Part shown: positions 7,568 to 14,996 of the stretch, one piece after another | How the letters are laid out: every line of letters begins with the position of its first letter | Numbering within the stretch: position 1 is the first letter of the stretch | NCBI GenBank assembly: GCA_934661765.1 | Contig: CAKUJT010000025.1 | Location: forward strand, 1 to 26,063 | Direction of reading: 5' to 3' | DNA length: 26,063 bases | DNA from: an uncultured Senegalimassilia sp. | Lineage (GTDB): Bacteria > Actinomycetota > Coriobacteriia > Coriobacteriales > Eggerthellaceae | Position numbers and translations under genes: made by a program | The notes under the pieces: model-generated | Seen by the model: the letters and a program-made list of their open reading frames with translations, nothing else | Told to the model about the DNA's origin: nothing | Databases searched by the model: none

Positions 7568-8434
7568 ATGAGAAATCGAAAAGCTACCACGGCAGATTTT
7601 TTGATTGCCGGATTTCTGTTTCTCCTTGTTTTGGCGGTAGTTGTGCCTTTCATTAATACGATTGCGATCTCGTTTTCTACGCAGAGGGAATATCTCAATA
7701 CGCCGCTTCTTTTGATGCCGCGTGAACCTACACTAAACAATTATATCAATCTTCTTGGAGATAAGCGCATTTCCATCGGCTATCTGACATCTCTCAAAAT
7801 TCTGCTTCTTGGACTCCCGATCAACTTGTTTCTGACAGTCTCACTTGCGTACGGCACAAGCCGAAAAAATTACCCAGGCAAGCGGCTTATTTTGGGAGCT
7901 ATTCTGTTCACAATGCTGTTTAATGGCGGCATTCTTCCCTTGTACCTGCAAATGCGCGAACTTCATCTAACGAATACAATTTGGTCTGTCATATTGGCGA
8001 GCGGCATCAATGTATTTTATTTTGTGCTTGCGCGTAATTATTTCTGTTCGTTGCCGGAAGCACTGATTGAATCCGCGCAACTGGACGGAGCAGGTGAATG
8101 GAAAATTCTTTTCTCCATTATTCTTCCCATTTCCAAACCGATTCTTGCAACACTTACATTGTTCTATATGGTTGACCGGTGGAACGAGTGGTACAATGCG
8201 CTGATTTTCATTCATGACAGTAGTATTGTTCCGCTTCAGGTAGTTCTGCGTTCCATTGTGATGGAATCCAATATTTCAAGCAACACCAGCTCCGCACAAG
8301 CAGCTGTGCGAAACTTCGATATGGGAATCAAGATGGGAGCGGTCATGTTGACCTCTTTGCCAATCATGTGCGTATTTCCCTTCTTGCAGAAACATTTTGC
8401 AAAAGGCGTCATGGTCGGAGCGATCAAGGCGTAA
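7568..8434 (+). CDS. ABC transporter permease, LplC/YtcP type
   Basis: 288 residues with about six membrane segments (first near 10-35) and the EAA loop ESAQLDGAGEWKILFSIILP. The C-terminus FAKGVMVGAIKA is the hallmark end of the YtcP/LplC group, which ends in KGVMIGAVKG-like sequences. Strong AGGAGG before the ATG at 7568. It pairs with the LplB-type permease 18 bp upstream to form the membrane channel of a carbohydrate importer. Confidence 0.93.
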   Translation: MRNRKATTADFLIAGFLFLLVLAVVVPFINTIAISFSTQREYLNTPLLLMPREPTLNNYINLLGDKRISIGYLTSLKILLLGLPINLFLTVSLAYGTSRKNYPGKRLILGAILFTMLFNGGILPLYLQMRELHLTNTIWSVILASGINVFYFVLARNYFCSLPEALIESAQLDGAGEWKILFSIILPISKPILATLTLFYMVDRWNEWYNALIFIHDSSIVPLQVVLRSIVMESNISSNTSSAQAAVRNFDMGIKMGAVMLTSLPIMCVFPFLQKHFAKGVMVGAIKA

Positions 8435-8465
8435 AAATGAAACCAATTGAAAAGGAGAAATCAAT

Positions 8466-10097
8466 ATGAAAAAGTTCAAACGGTTGGGTACACTTTTTCT
8501 CTGCGCTACTCTCGTTTTGAGTTTTGCAGCCTGCGGGAAAAGTGGTTCTGAAACCACAAGTGGTTCTGAAACCCCAAATGCAACTGCTTCATCCGCATCG
8601 GATGACACCTATGACGAACATCTTACTCTGAGTTGGCTCCAGGCGGGAATCAAATCCGGTGCAGACTATTCTGCAGACGATTGGGGCCGTTTCTGGTTGG
8701 ATAAATTCAATGTGGATTTTGATATTATCGCTGTTACAATGGATCCTTCCGATTGGGATGAGCGTTTGCGCATCTGGATCAACTCCGGCGATATGCCCGA
8801 TGTTGCTAATGCTCAGTTTGAATTTGGTGAGTTAGAAAACTATGCGAATCAAGAGGCCATTTACCGTCTGCCCGATGACTGGAAAGAGCGGTGGCCTAAT
8901 GTTGCTAAGACGCAGGAAAACGTCCCTGCTGCCGCTATGGCCGAGGAACAACTCGGCGGTACTTACTTTCTGTATCGCCCGGTTTTCTCTCTGAATCGTC
9001 CCAGTGAACGTCTTAGCTATCACGCCCTGATCTATTTGCGCAAAGATTGGATGGAAGCTTGCGGTCTGGAACTGAAAGATACCTATACTCCGGACGAACT
9101 CGAAGAAATTGCCAAAACATTCCTGGAAAAAGATCCTGGCAATGTAGGCGATAATCTGGTAGGTATGAGTATTCGGCCCTATGATATGGTAAAGCTGTAT
9201 CCCACAACCACATTCTCCGAAGCATGCAATATCGGAGATGGTTACTACAAGGATGAAAACGGCCAGTTCCAGTGGGCACCTGCTGACACTCGCACATTGG
9301 ATGCATTGAAAAAGTATCAGGAACTTTACCAGGAAGGTATTCTCGATTCTGAGTTCTATAGCTATACACGTTATCAGGGTGCTCAGAAATTTTACGTTCA
9401 GGGAACATCCGGTCTGACCCTGGAAGACGGTCACGCAATCATGATTACCTATATCCGAAATGGTCTTGCTGAGCAGGGGCTGGATCCGGACAAAGCACTC
9501 CACCTCGCACAGCTCGTGGGCGATGATGGTATGTATCATTATCGTGAAGACTCCAACTATTGGGGACAAGTTATGTTCAGTCCGACAATCAGCCAGGAAA
9601 AGTTCGAACGCGCAATGGATATTCTGGACTACACCTGCACAGAGGAAGGACAGAACTTCATGAATATGGGCTTTGAAGGAATCGACTGGGAGCTCGATGA
9701 AAATGGAAATTACGTTTCTCTGCTTGATCCTTCCATCCAGGGAAGTGCGACAAGTGTGCTTGGCGGTAAGTACCCTTCTAAGGAATCCTCTTTTGGCGGG
9801 TTGATTTTACCCGATGACTTTAGTCTGGTAAGCCCTAACTATAATCATGAAATTCAGAATACCGTACGTAATTTCTACAAACTTCGCGAAGAATTAAGTG
9901 ACGAAACAACGCTTCTGCCTAGAGAATACGAATATGAGTTTTTGAGTTCACGCGAAAAATCGCAGGCAACCATGGATTTGGGCGATGAGTATGCAAAACT
10001 TATCCTCAAGGACGGGGAGCTTGAAGACAACTGGAACACCTGGGTTGAAGAAAAGATGGCCGTTGTGCAGCCAGTTTTGGACCAACTTAACAAATAA
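8466..10097 (+). CDS. Extracellular solute-binding lipoprotein (LplA type)
   Basis: 543 residues, the usual size of LplA-type binding proteins. The N-terminus MKKFKRLG is followed by a hydrophobic stretch and the lipobox LSFAAC, with lipidated Cys near residue 23, then a Ser/Thr/Gly/Glu linker containing a tandem duplication of SGSET. It would be anchored outside the membrane and deliver an oligosaccharide to the two upstream permeases. AAGGAG precedes the ATG. It is the last gene of the operon; two hairpins follow at 10150-10185 and 10220-10259. The specific ligand cannot be read from sequence; the operon context suggests a uronic- or aldonic-acid-containing sugar. Confidence 0.92.
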   Translation: MKKFKRLGTLFLCATLVLSFAACGKSGSETTSGSETPNATASSASDDTYDEHLTLSWLQAGIKSGADYSADDWGRFWLDKFNVDFDIIAVTMDPSDWDERLRIWINSGDMPDVANAQFEFGELENYANQEAIYRLPDDWKERWPNVAKTQENVPAAAMAEEQLGGTYFLYRPVFSLNRPSERLSYHALIYLRKDWMEACGLELKDTYTPDELEEIAKTFLEKDPGNVGDNLVGMSIRPYDMVKLYPTTTFSEACNIGDGYYKDENGQFQWAPADTRTLDALKKYQELYQEGILDSEFYSYTRYQGAQKFYVQGTSGLTLEDGHAIMITYIRNGLAEQGLDPDKALHLAQLVGDDGMYHYREDSNYWGQVMFSPTISQEKFERAMDILDYTCTEEGQNFMNMGFEGIDWELDENGNYVSLLDPSIQGSATSVLGGKYPSKESSFGGLILPDDFSLVSPNYNHEIQNTVRNFYKLREELSDETTLLPREYEYEFLSSREKSQATMDLGDEYAKLILKDGELEDNWNTWVEEKMAVVQPVLDQLNK

Positions 10098-10149
10098 ATA
10101 AGTGCCGACCTCAGCTCATTTTCAGAGTTACCAACGACTATTTTACTTT

Positions 10150-10185
10150 CGTTTGCGGTGATCTGAGTTCCGATTGCCGCAAACG
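10150..10185 (+). terminator. First hairpin downstream of the cargo operon
   Basis: Arms CGTTTGCGG (10150-10158) and CCGCAAACG (10177-10185) with an 18-nt loop, followed by TTTTA. A weaker terminator 50 bp after the binding-protein stop, backed up by the stronger one at 10220. Confidence 0.6.
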
Positions 10186-10219
10186 TTTTAGCATCAATTT
10201 GCGCATTTCCACAGCAAAA

Positions 10220-10259
10220 AATCCGGACTGAACATGGATGGTTTCAGTCCGGATTTTTT
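10220..10259 (+). terminator. Rho-independent terminator of the cargo operon
   Basis: Arms AATCCGGACTGAA (10220-10232) and TTCAGTCCGGATT (10242-10254) with a 9-nt loop, followed by an uninterrupted T-run. A strong intrinsic terminator for the lactonase-to-binding-protein transcript. Confidence 0.9.
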
Positions 10260-10447
10260 CTTGTATTGGAATCTGATTTTGTCACATCTCTGTACGGGGT
10301 ATCACGGACGACGTTTACGAATACCTCTAAATAAGTCTATCACGTTGTTTCTTGACATGAATGTTCCCTCTACAGTCTATCATTTTATTTGTTACAGAAA
10401 CAAGGCTGCGCGATGAGAAACAATTCTAATTTGGATGAAAAAGCCTA
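10260..10447. other. Non-coding right border of the cargo region
   Basis: No gene is supported; frames are short and interrupted. Base composition changes here from the AT-rich cargo to the GC-rich backbone, so a recombination junction probably lies in this stretch. I see no clear inverted ends matching 400-570. Confidence 0.4.
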
Positions 10448-10660
10448 ATGTTTCGCTTTCTGCGTTTCGGTATAAAATGCCGGAATGGATACATCTACAA
10501 CCACAGCGCCGAACCTACCAATGACTTCTTCACGCCCGCCGGCGAGATCCTCTACCAATAATCTGTCGGGATCCTGTACCTCCAACCCGATGGATTTCCG
10601 GTATTGACGGAACCGCCCAAGGGGCTTTGGGACGACCTCCCCCACAGGCCAATCCTATAA
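10448..10660 (+). pseudogene. Decayed ORF remnant with an internal stop
   Basis: One frame from the ATG at 10448 reads plausibly as protein (CRNGYIYNHSAEPTNDFF then TPAGEILYQ). It hits TAA at 10559-10561 and then continues open in the same frame with SVGILYLQPDGFPVLTEP, ending at 10658-10660. The two halves look like one protein tail broken by a nonsense change (CAA CAA to CAA TAA would explain it). I do not recognise the family. It has no clear ribosome binding site. It may be the stump of a gene cut at the cargo junction. Confidence 0.35.
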
Positions 10661-10696
10661 AACAGCAGGAACTGTCCGGACAGTTCCTGCTGTTTT
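10659..10696. terminator. Bidirectional terminator, perfect 38-bp dyad
   Basis: Left arm AAAACAGCAGGAACTGTCC (10659-10677) and its exact complement (10678-10696) abut with no spacer. T-runs follow on both strands (TTTTATTTTT on plus, TTTTATAGG on minus). It sits 4 bp beyond the stop of the minus-strand gene at 10701, so it ends the integrase transcript and insulates it from the convergent cargo side. Confidence 0.85.
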
Positions 10697-10700
10697 ATTT

Positions 10701-11453
10701 TTATCCTCGAGCCCGCATATCCCCAGGCACAAGTCCCAGCGGCCTTGTGTGCAGGAAGATCACTTCCCAATAGCCGGTTTTATAGTTGACGCGCAGTTTC
10801 GGTTTCAGCATAATATTTAAGTCTTCCGCTTGTCTGCCGCTGCGCCGCTGGTCGTGCAGCAAGTCCTCATAGCTGCCATGATAATAGGTATCAATGCCAA
10901 TGCGCCCGACAATCGTTTCACCGTTTTCGTTCGGCTGCACCAGTTCTTCCGTCAGCGCTCTTGCCTGTTCCTCTGTAAAATCAACGGAATACGGGCTTTG
11001 CAGCGCGGTCTCCCACAGCCCTGCCACAGCGTTTTCTTTTCGCATGGTTTTATAGCGGTACTCTTTTTCTGATGAGGTAAGTACCACATATCCTGTATGC
11101 GTTTTCTTGGGGCGGAGCTTTCTGTCTGCGTTGGAGCGCTCCCGCGCGATGCGCAGCAGGTTTTTATTTAAGCCGTTCAGATACTCTATTTTACGGCGGG
11201 CTTCTTCCAAGTCTTTCTGTACCGCATCCACTTCTGCGTAAGCAGCTTCTTTTGCCTGCGCCGAATTTCTTTCGGCTTGTGCAATCTTTTGAGATGCCGA
11301 TGTATAGACCGCGCGGGCATCTCTTTCCGCGCAGGCCACTTTCGCCAGCAAACCATCATACTCACTGTGGGTCAGCAGCACGTGCGTACATTCCTGCCCA
11401 TTCTCCGGCAGATCCCGCAGACCCAGTGCAGTCTTTTTCTTAAACTCCGGCAT
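10701..11453 (-). CDS. Hypothetical coiled-coil protein encoded behind the integrase
   Basis: 250 residues that I cannot assign to a named family. Residues about 30-110 are rich in Ala, Glu, Lys and Gln in heptad-like order (ACAERDARAVYTSASQKIAQ and following) and predict a long coiled coil. A basic stretch near 105-115 (RKLRPKKTHTGYVVL) follows, then a globular C-terminal half. The start codon lies 2 bp after the integrase stop, with GAGG overlapping the integrase end, so the two are co-transcribed and probably translationally coupled. A partner or accessory factor of the recombinase is the simplest guess, but no HTH or excisionase signature is visible. Confidence 0.75.
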   Translation of the reverse strand: MPEFKKKTALGLRDLPENGQECTHVLLTHSEYDGLLAKVACAERDARAVYTSASQKIAQAERNSAQAKEAAYAEVDAVQKDLEEARRKIEYLNGLNKNLLRIARERSNADRKLRPKKTHTGYVVLTSSEKEYRYKTMRKENAVAGLWETALQSPYSVDFTEEQARALTEELVQPNENGETIVGRIGIDTYYHGSYEDLLHDQRRSGRQAEDLNIMLKPKLRVNYKTGYWEVIFLHTRPLGLVPGDMRARG

Positions 11454-11455
11454 TT

Positions 11456-12484
11456 TTACAGACCTCGGATATAATTGTTTGCCACGACTTCAATGCGGTT
11501 ATGCCCCAGCGCTTTGCTGCAGATCAGCATGGCTTTCTTGTCCAGCTTTTTCCCGGATTCATCTTTCCGGCAGGTGTAGACATCACTCTGAAATTTACGC
11601 CCCGTTCCCTTGTTGACCCTGTCGTAGGGGATTTCTTCGATGGGCCTTGCATGGGCGCGGTAGATATCGGTCGCATACTCGGCGCGGTAGCCGTGGATGT
11701 CGGCGCTCTGGTGGATGTGCTGCCAGACCTTCTCGTCGTTCGGCGTATTTCGGATGCGCTCGATGATCTGCGCCGCATTTTTTCCGACAATGGGGCTTAC
11801 CCGTTCCCGGCCGCCTTTTCCGTTTCGGATGTGGATATAATACTTGCAGTCAAACAGGCGGGTATCTTGCAGAACACCAAGCCGCTTTTCTTCTGCGGGC
11901 GTTCTTTCCTGTTCCGGCACAGATTCAAGTGCAGAGATTTCCCGCTCGATTTCTTCTTTCGTGACAAGGTCGCCGCCCTTGAGCATTCCTAACTCACTGC
12001 GGCGCAGCCCGGTGCCTTTGCAGAATTTAATCAGTTCATCGTTGTTCGTAACCGAGAAATGTTTATCCCGCACGCGGTCTTCCCTGCTGCGCTTGATGTC
12101 CTCGCGGTTTCGCTTCGGCGGATTAAAGTAGTTTTCATCATCTGGGCTTATGCCGTACAGTTTGCCCAGTGCTTTGGCTTCCAGCTGCACCGTCCATGCG
12201 GACAGCCTTTGGTCGGCGCGCGCTTGCAGCCACTCGTTCACATACTTTTTTGCACTCTTCAGCGTCGTACATTCCGGGTGCTTTTCTTTAATATAAGAAA
12301 GAAAATATTTTGTGTGTTTCCAGTACGATTGATAAGTATTGAAAGAAAATATCTTCTGTCCGTCCGTACCGTTTTTCACAGCCTCTTTTTTGCTTTCGCC
12401 AAAGGCCTGCATTCCGGTCAGGCGGTCATACGCCTGTTGGTGCAGGTCTTTATAATATTTCTTGTTCTTTCTGCCCAGACGCAA
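11456..12484 (-). CDS. Tyrosine recombinase / phage-type integrase
   Basis: 342 residues. An N-terminal core-binding domain (about 45-135) is followed by a catalytic domain with the expected residues: Arg in GTGLRRSELGML (near 185), Lys in HIRNGKGGRERV (near 247), HxxR in HGYRAEYA (near 276), His in LGHNRIE (near 330) and the nucleophile Tyr in NNYIRGL at the extreme C-terminus. The start is TTG at 12484 with AGGGGG close upstream and an in-frame stop just before it; no better ATG exists. It is transcribed from a strong promoter almost 400 nt upstream. Such enzymes integrate or excise mobile elements or resolve dimers. Whether it acts on this plasmid, on the cargo or on a host attachment site is not shown. 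Confidence 0.9.
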   Translation of the reverse strand: MRLGRKNKKYYKDLHQQAYDRLTGMQAFGESKKEAVKNGTDGQKIFSFNTYQSYWKHTKYFLSYIKEKHPECTTLKSAKKYVNEWLQARADQRLSAWTVQLEAKALGKLYGISPDDENYFNPPKRNREDIKRSREDRVRDKHFSVTNNDELIKFCKGTGLRRSELGMLKGGDLVTKEEIEREISALESVPEQERTPAEEKRLGVLQDTRLFDCKYYIHIRNGKGGRERVSPIVGKNAAQIIERIRNTPNDEKVWQHIHQSADIHGYRAEYATDIYRAHARPIEEIPYDRVNKGTGRKFQSDVYTCRKDESGKKLDKKAMLICSKALGHNRIEVVANNYIRGL

Positions 12485-12562
12485 CCGCCCCCTTTATCTG
12501 TATTTCTTGTTGAAGCTAGGCCGCCTCCTGCCCGCCCGCACGGGACGCAACACTCGGCGAAT

Positions 12563-12773
12563 ACACTTTTTAAGGTCTTATGTGTGACCGCTTTGGAGAT
12601 TTCTCTCCGACACTTTTTTACTGCTTATGTGTGCAGCCTTGCTTTCTTCTTCTACGGCAGGTAAGGCTCTGTCGGATTCTTTTTAGAGGAATCAACTCTC
12701 CGGCATTTTATCAGTATGTCCGGCTACATTCAGATACGTTGCCACACACTTTCAAAAGGATTACTCATGTGTG
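12563..12773 (+). repeat. Three copies of an ACACTTT...ATGTGTG repeat in the integrase leader
   Basis: Copies at 12563-12586, 12610-12633 and 12746-12773. Each begins ACACTTT and ends ATGTGTG. The first two also share CTTATGTGTG and start 47 bp apart; the third has a longer middle and CTCATGTGTG. Each is a loose dyad (ACAC with GTGT). They lie between the integrase promoter and its start codon, where arm-type or accessory recombinase sites are often found; that role is inference. Confidence 0.8.
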
Positions 12774-12854
12774 GGTCCATGATGCGTAAAACCATTGGCA
12801 AAGGCTAAGGCAAGTCGGCGCATCATACAGGTGTATCGAACCTGATTCGACTTT

Positions 12855-12873
12855 GTGTATTGTAAGAATACAC
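12855..12873. repeat. Small hairpin at the integrase transcription start
   Basis: Arms GTGTATT (12855-12861) and AATACAC (12867-12873) around a 5-nt loop. On the plus strand a TTTTAT follows, so it could weakly terminate plus-strand transcription. On the minus strand it would form right at the 5' end of the integrase mRNA. Confidence 0.55.
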
Positions 12874-12877
12874 TTTT

Positions 12878-12923
12878 ATATTACACGGAACGCGGGAAAA
12901 TGTCAATAACATAGTATGTTATT
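12878..12923 (-). promoter_or_regulatory. Integrase promoter with a 19-bp palindromic operator candidate
   Basis: On the minus strand: perfect -35 TTGACA (12901-12906), 17-bp spacer, -10 TAATAT (12878-12883). A perfect dyad AATAACATA-G-TATGTTATT (12905-12923) touches the -35 box from upstream. The XRE regulator encoded just beyond is a natural candidate binder. Confidence 0.7.
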
Positions 12924-12932
12924 TTAAAAATA

Positions 12933-12973
12933 TAACGGTTTACCCGTTCATTCTATAAACGGGTAAACCGTTA
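12933..12973. repeat. Perfect 16-bp inverted repeat with 9-nt loop
   Basis: Arms TAACGGTTTACCCGTT (12933-12948) and its complement (12958-12973). It has no adequate T-run for a terminator in either direction and lies between the integrase promoter and the XRE terminator. This geometry (16-bp arms, 9-bp spacer) could be a recombinase core site or another regulator site. Confidence 0.75.
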
Positions 12974-12987
12974 CCGCGCCCGCACAC

Positions 12988-13036
12988 AAAAACACGGACT
13001 TTCATCCGCGCCCATCGGATAAAAGTCCGTGTTTTT
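12988..13036 (-). terminator. Terminator of the XRE gene
   Basis: 21-bp arms (12988-13008 and 13016-13036) with one mismatch and a 7-nt loop. On the minus strand the stem ends in a T-run. It overlaps the last two bases of the XRE stop codon, and its plus-strand side also ends in T-rich sequence, so it may work both ways. Confidence 0.88.
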
Positions 13037-13322
13037 ATTTTTCCAGCAAGTCCTCCATCGCGCAGCCAAGCACTTTGGAAATCTTATACAAGCTCTCCGC
13101 ACTTGCCTTGTTGATGTCCTTTTGCCTCTGTTCGTACAGCTGGATGGAGCGCAAACCGACGCCGGTTTTTTTCGCCAGCTCGGCTTGTGAACAGCCGTAG
13201 GCCGTGCGGATGCGCTTCAGGTTGGTTTCCGCAAAGTGCTCCCGGATGCGGGCATCCGCAATCTCGGCAAATTTGCTGACGTCCGCTTCATGCATGGTAT
13301 AATACATTTTTTCCAGTTCCAC
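13035..13322 (-). CDS. XRE-family helix-turn-helix regulator
   Basis: 95 residues (GTG at 13322) or 90 (ATG at 13307). Residues about 36-90 form an HTH_3/Cro-C1 domain (AYGCSQAELAKKTGVGLRSI and a following EQRQKDI helix). The N-terminal 30 or so residues (MHEADVSKFAEIADARIREH) are an added helix. No strong ribosome site is visible for either start. Palindrome P2 lies 25 bp upstream of the GTG, overlapping the likely promoter (ATGACA, 16 bp, TATATA), so P2 could be its own operator. It could regulate the downstream integrase or be the DNA-binding half of an incomplete toxin-antitoxin pair; no toxin partner is adjacent. Confidence 0.85.
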   Translation of the reverse strand: MELEKMYYTMHEADVSKFAEIADARIREHFAETNLKRIRTAYGCSQAELAKKTGVGLRSIQLYEQRQKDINKASAESLYKISKVLGCAMEDLLEK

Positions 13323-13346
13323 AAAAGTAAGGCGTATATAAATAAC

Positions 13347-13379
13347 AGAGATATTATGTCATGATGACATAATATCTCT
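13347..13379. repeat. Palindrome P2 (33 bp)
   Basis: Core 13350-13376 is identical to P1 (centre G). The dyad extends three bases each side (AGA/TCT). It lies between the XRE start and the end of the AAA ATPase gene. Confidence 0.95.
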
Positions 13380-13407
13380 ACAAACCATCGACACACCGTA
13401 CTATCGT

Positions 13408-14787
13408 TTACCGCATCAGCACCCCGAAATCCGGTGTGTAGGTCAGATTCTGCGCCAGTTCCGGCTCACGCAGGAACATCATCATATAGATGGGGTAATA
13501 GGTGATTTTGTCCTTCACGCTCACGTTCCCGCCGTGGAATACAAACGCAGCCGGGATGTGGTAATCCTTGTTTGCCATCACGCCGGAAAGCGCGTTGTGG
13601 CGCGTGTAATCCTTGCCGCTCTTGATCTCGATGGGCAACACGTTGCCCTCATACTCAATGACGAAGTCCAGTTCCCCCTGCTTTTTGCTGTTGAAGTAGT
13701 ACAATGCATAGCCGTGGGCGGCCAGCTCCTGGGCGGCGGCGTTCTCAAACACCGCGCCGAAGTTGATGTTTTTTTCGCCGTTCAGCAGCGCCAACTGGAT
13801 ACCGTTGGCGTAGATGGCCGCCAGCAGCCCCACATCGCAGAGGAACAGCTTGAACAGGTTGCTCTGCCGGTTCAGCCGCAGCGGCAGCGTCGGTTCTTCC
13901 ACGTTGTAGGTCGGCAGCGCAACACCGGCGTTGGCCAGCCACAAAAAGCTGTTGTGGTAACGGCTCAGCTTGAAATCCTGATGCAGATCCTTTAAAATAA
14001 ACCGCTTGTTCTTGGCGTTCAGCTCGCTGGGGATCAGGTCAAAAATATCTTCGAGATAGAGTTTCTCCTTCGGGTCATAGCGGGCAATATCCTTTTTGTA
14101 CAGCGTCAGAATGGACTGCTGCACCTGGGCGACTTCATATAGATTATGCGTTTGCAGGTAGCAAGCCACAGCCGCTGGCATCCCCCCCACGATCAAGTAC
14201 AGGCGGAAAAGTTCCATCATCTTCTGATGCACCAACGGGTCAACTTCCTGCTTTTTGTCATAGCAGCTACGCAGATGGTCAAGGATGCGATCCGACACGC
14301 CGTTGGCGCGGGCAAATTCCTCTATATCCATCGGGAACATTTCCAGTACATCAAGATAGCCGACCGGTGCGCTGCGGATGTCTTTAAGCTCCACACCCAG
14401 CAGCGACCCGCTTAAAATATAGCGGTAGCTGCCTTCCTCCACCAAAAATTTGATGGCGGTCACGATCTCCTTGCACTCCTGCACTTCATCCAAAAAGATA
14501 AGCGTCTTGCCGGGGATCAGCTTTTCCCCTACCAGCGCAGAGAGCCGCAGCAGGAAATCGCTGCTGTCGGTGGCTGTTTCAAACAGCTGCCGCGCGGCTG
14601 TGTTTTCCAAAAAATTCAGTTCCACAAAATGCGGGAAAGCTGCCTGTCCCAGCTGGCGGATCAGGGTCGTTTTGCCGACCTGCCTTGCCCCGGTGACAAG
14701 CAGCGCCTTGCGCGCATTGCTCTGCAAAAAAGCCTGTATCTTTTCCGCAGCGGTTCGCTGCAACGTATTATTGCTGCTGTTTGCCAT
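13408..14787 (-). CDS. AAA-family ATPase with DUF4143 and nuclease-like C-terminus
   Basis: 459 residues. Walker A GARQVGKTT at 33-41, Walker B LIFLDEVQE near 95-103, sensor-like YILSGSLLG near 128-136. The second half is DUF4143-like and ends in GELDFVIEYEG followed by LPIEIKSGKDY, the D...ExK pattern of the restriction-endonuclease-like fold. This AAA_14/DUF4143 family is widespread in bacteria and archaea and has no settled function. The gene stands alone between palindromes P2 and P3. Its promoter region carries three TTTTGTCC repeats spaced exactly 33 bp, a pattern mirrored at the second ATPase (23737-25029), which suggests a shared self-regulation mechanism. The ATG at 14787 begins MANSSNN; no strong ribosome site is seen directly upstream. 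Confidence 0.9.
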   Translation of the reverse strand: MANSSNNTLQRTAAEKIQAFLQSNARKALLVTGARQVGKTTLIRQLGQAAFPHFVELNFLENTAARQLFETATDSSDFLLRLSALVGEKLIPGKTLIFLDEVQECKEIVTAIKFLVEEGSYRYILSGSLLGVELKDIRSAPVGYLDVLEMFPMDIEEFARANGVSDRILDHLRSCYDKKQEVDPLVHQKMMELFRLYLIVGGMPAAVACYLQTHNLYEVAQVQQSILTLYKKDIARYDPKEKLYLEDIFDLIPSELNAKNKRFILKDLHQDFKLSRYHNSFLWLANAGVALPTYNVEEPTLPLRLNRQSNLFKLFLCDVGLLAAIYANGIQLALLNGEKNINFGAVFENAAAQELAAHGYALYYFNSKKQGELDFVIEYEGNVLPIEIKSGKDYTRHNALSGVMANKDYHIPAAFVFHGGNVSVKDKITYYPIYMMMFLREPELAQNLTYTPDFGVLMR

Positions 14788-14811
14788 GTCGGATGCCCCC
14801 CGGAAAAATCG

Positions 14812-14885
14812 TTTTGTCCGTTTTTACAAATTTATTATACTGTATTTTGTCCGTTTACGCAATATATTTGTCTGCTTTTTTGTCC
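14812..14885 (-). promoter_or_regulatory. Promoter and 33-bp-phased repeat array of the first AAA ATPase
   Basis: TTTTGTCC (GGACAAAA on the coding strand) begins at 14812, 14845 and 14878, exactly 33 bp apart; similarity extends to TTTTGTCCGTTT in two copies. A related TTTGTCT lies at 14867. The minus-strand -10 TATAAT (14833-14838) and a weak -35 TTGCGT (14856-14861, 17-bp spacer) fall between the repeats, so the copies lie upstream of, inside and downstream of the promoter. This is a likely operator array. Confidence 0.75.
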
Positions 14886-14902
14886 TTTTTTCTTCATATC
14901 AA

Positions 14903-14937
14903 AAGAGATATTATGTCATCATGACATAATATCTCTT
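14903..14937. repeat. Palindrome P3 (35 bp)
   Basis: Core 14907-14933, centre C; perfect dyad extended four bases each side (AAGA/TCTT). It lies between the ATPase promoter region and the sensor-kinase terminator. Confidence 0.95.
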
Positions 14938-14944
14938 AAAAAAA

Positions 14945-14986
14945 TTCCCGCTTTCAACCCTGCGTTAGCTGGTTCAAAAGCGGGAA
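14945..14986 (-). terminator. Terminator of the response regulator-sensor kinase transcript
   Basis: Arms TTCCCGCTTT...AACC (from 14945) and GGTT...AAAGCGGGAA (to 14986) form an imperfect stem. On the minus strand it is followed by a run of seven or more T residues. It lies 10 bp after the kinase stop codon. Confidence 0.85.
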
Positions 14987-14996
14987 CCTATTCCAT

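Noticed and set aside
8832..9569. Long open frame opposite the binding-protein gene (245 codons, minus strand)
   Set aside because: It is the mirror of a well-supported lipoprotein gene, with no ribosome site and no family resemblance.
571..10259. Cargo as a simple insertion-sequence composite transposon
   Set aside because: No transposase gene and no matching terminal inverted repeats or target duplication were found at 400-570 versus 10260-10450.
12800..12880. Possible tRNA on the minus strand (GGTTCGATAC-like T-arm inside CAGGT...ACCTG)
   Set aside because: The T-loop lacks one T, no acceptor or anticodon stem can be paired with it, and the preceding hairpin has 7-bp arms with a 5-nt loop. 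Not a tRNA.
13534..13995. Plus-strand open frames opposite the first AAA ATPase and the two-component genes
   Set aside because: High-GC codon bias opens antisense frames; none has a start signal or recognisable motif.
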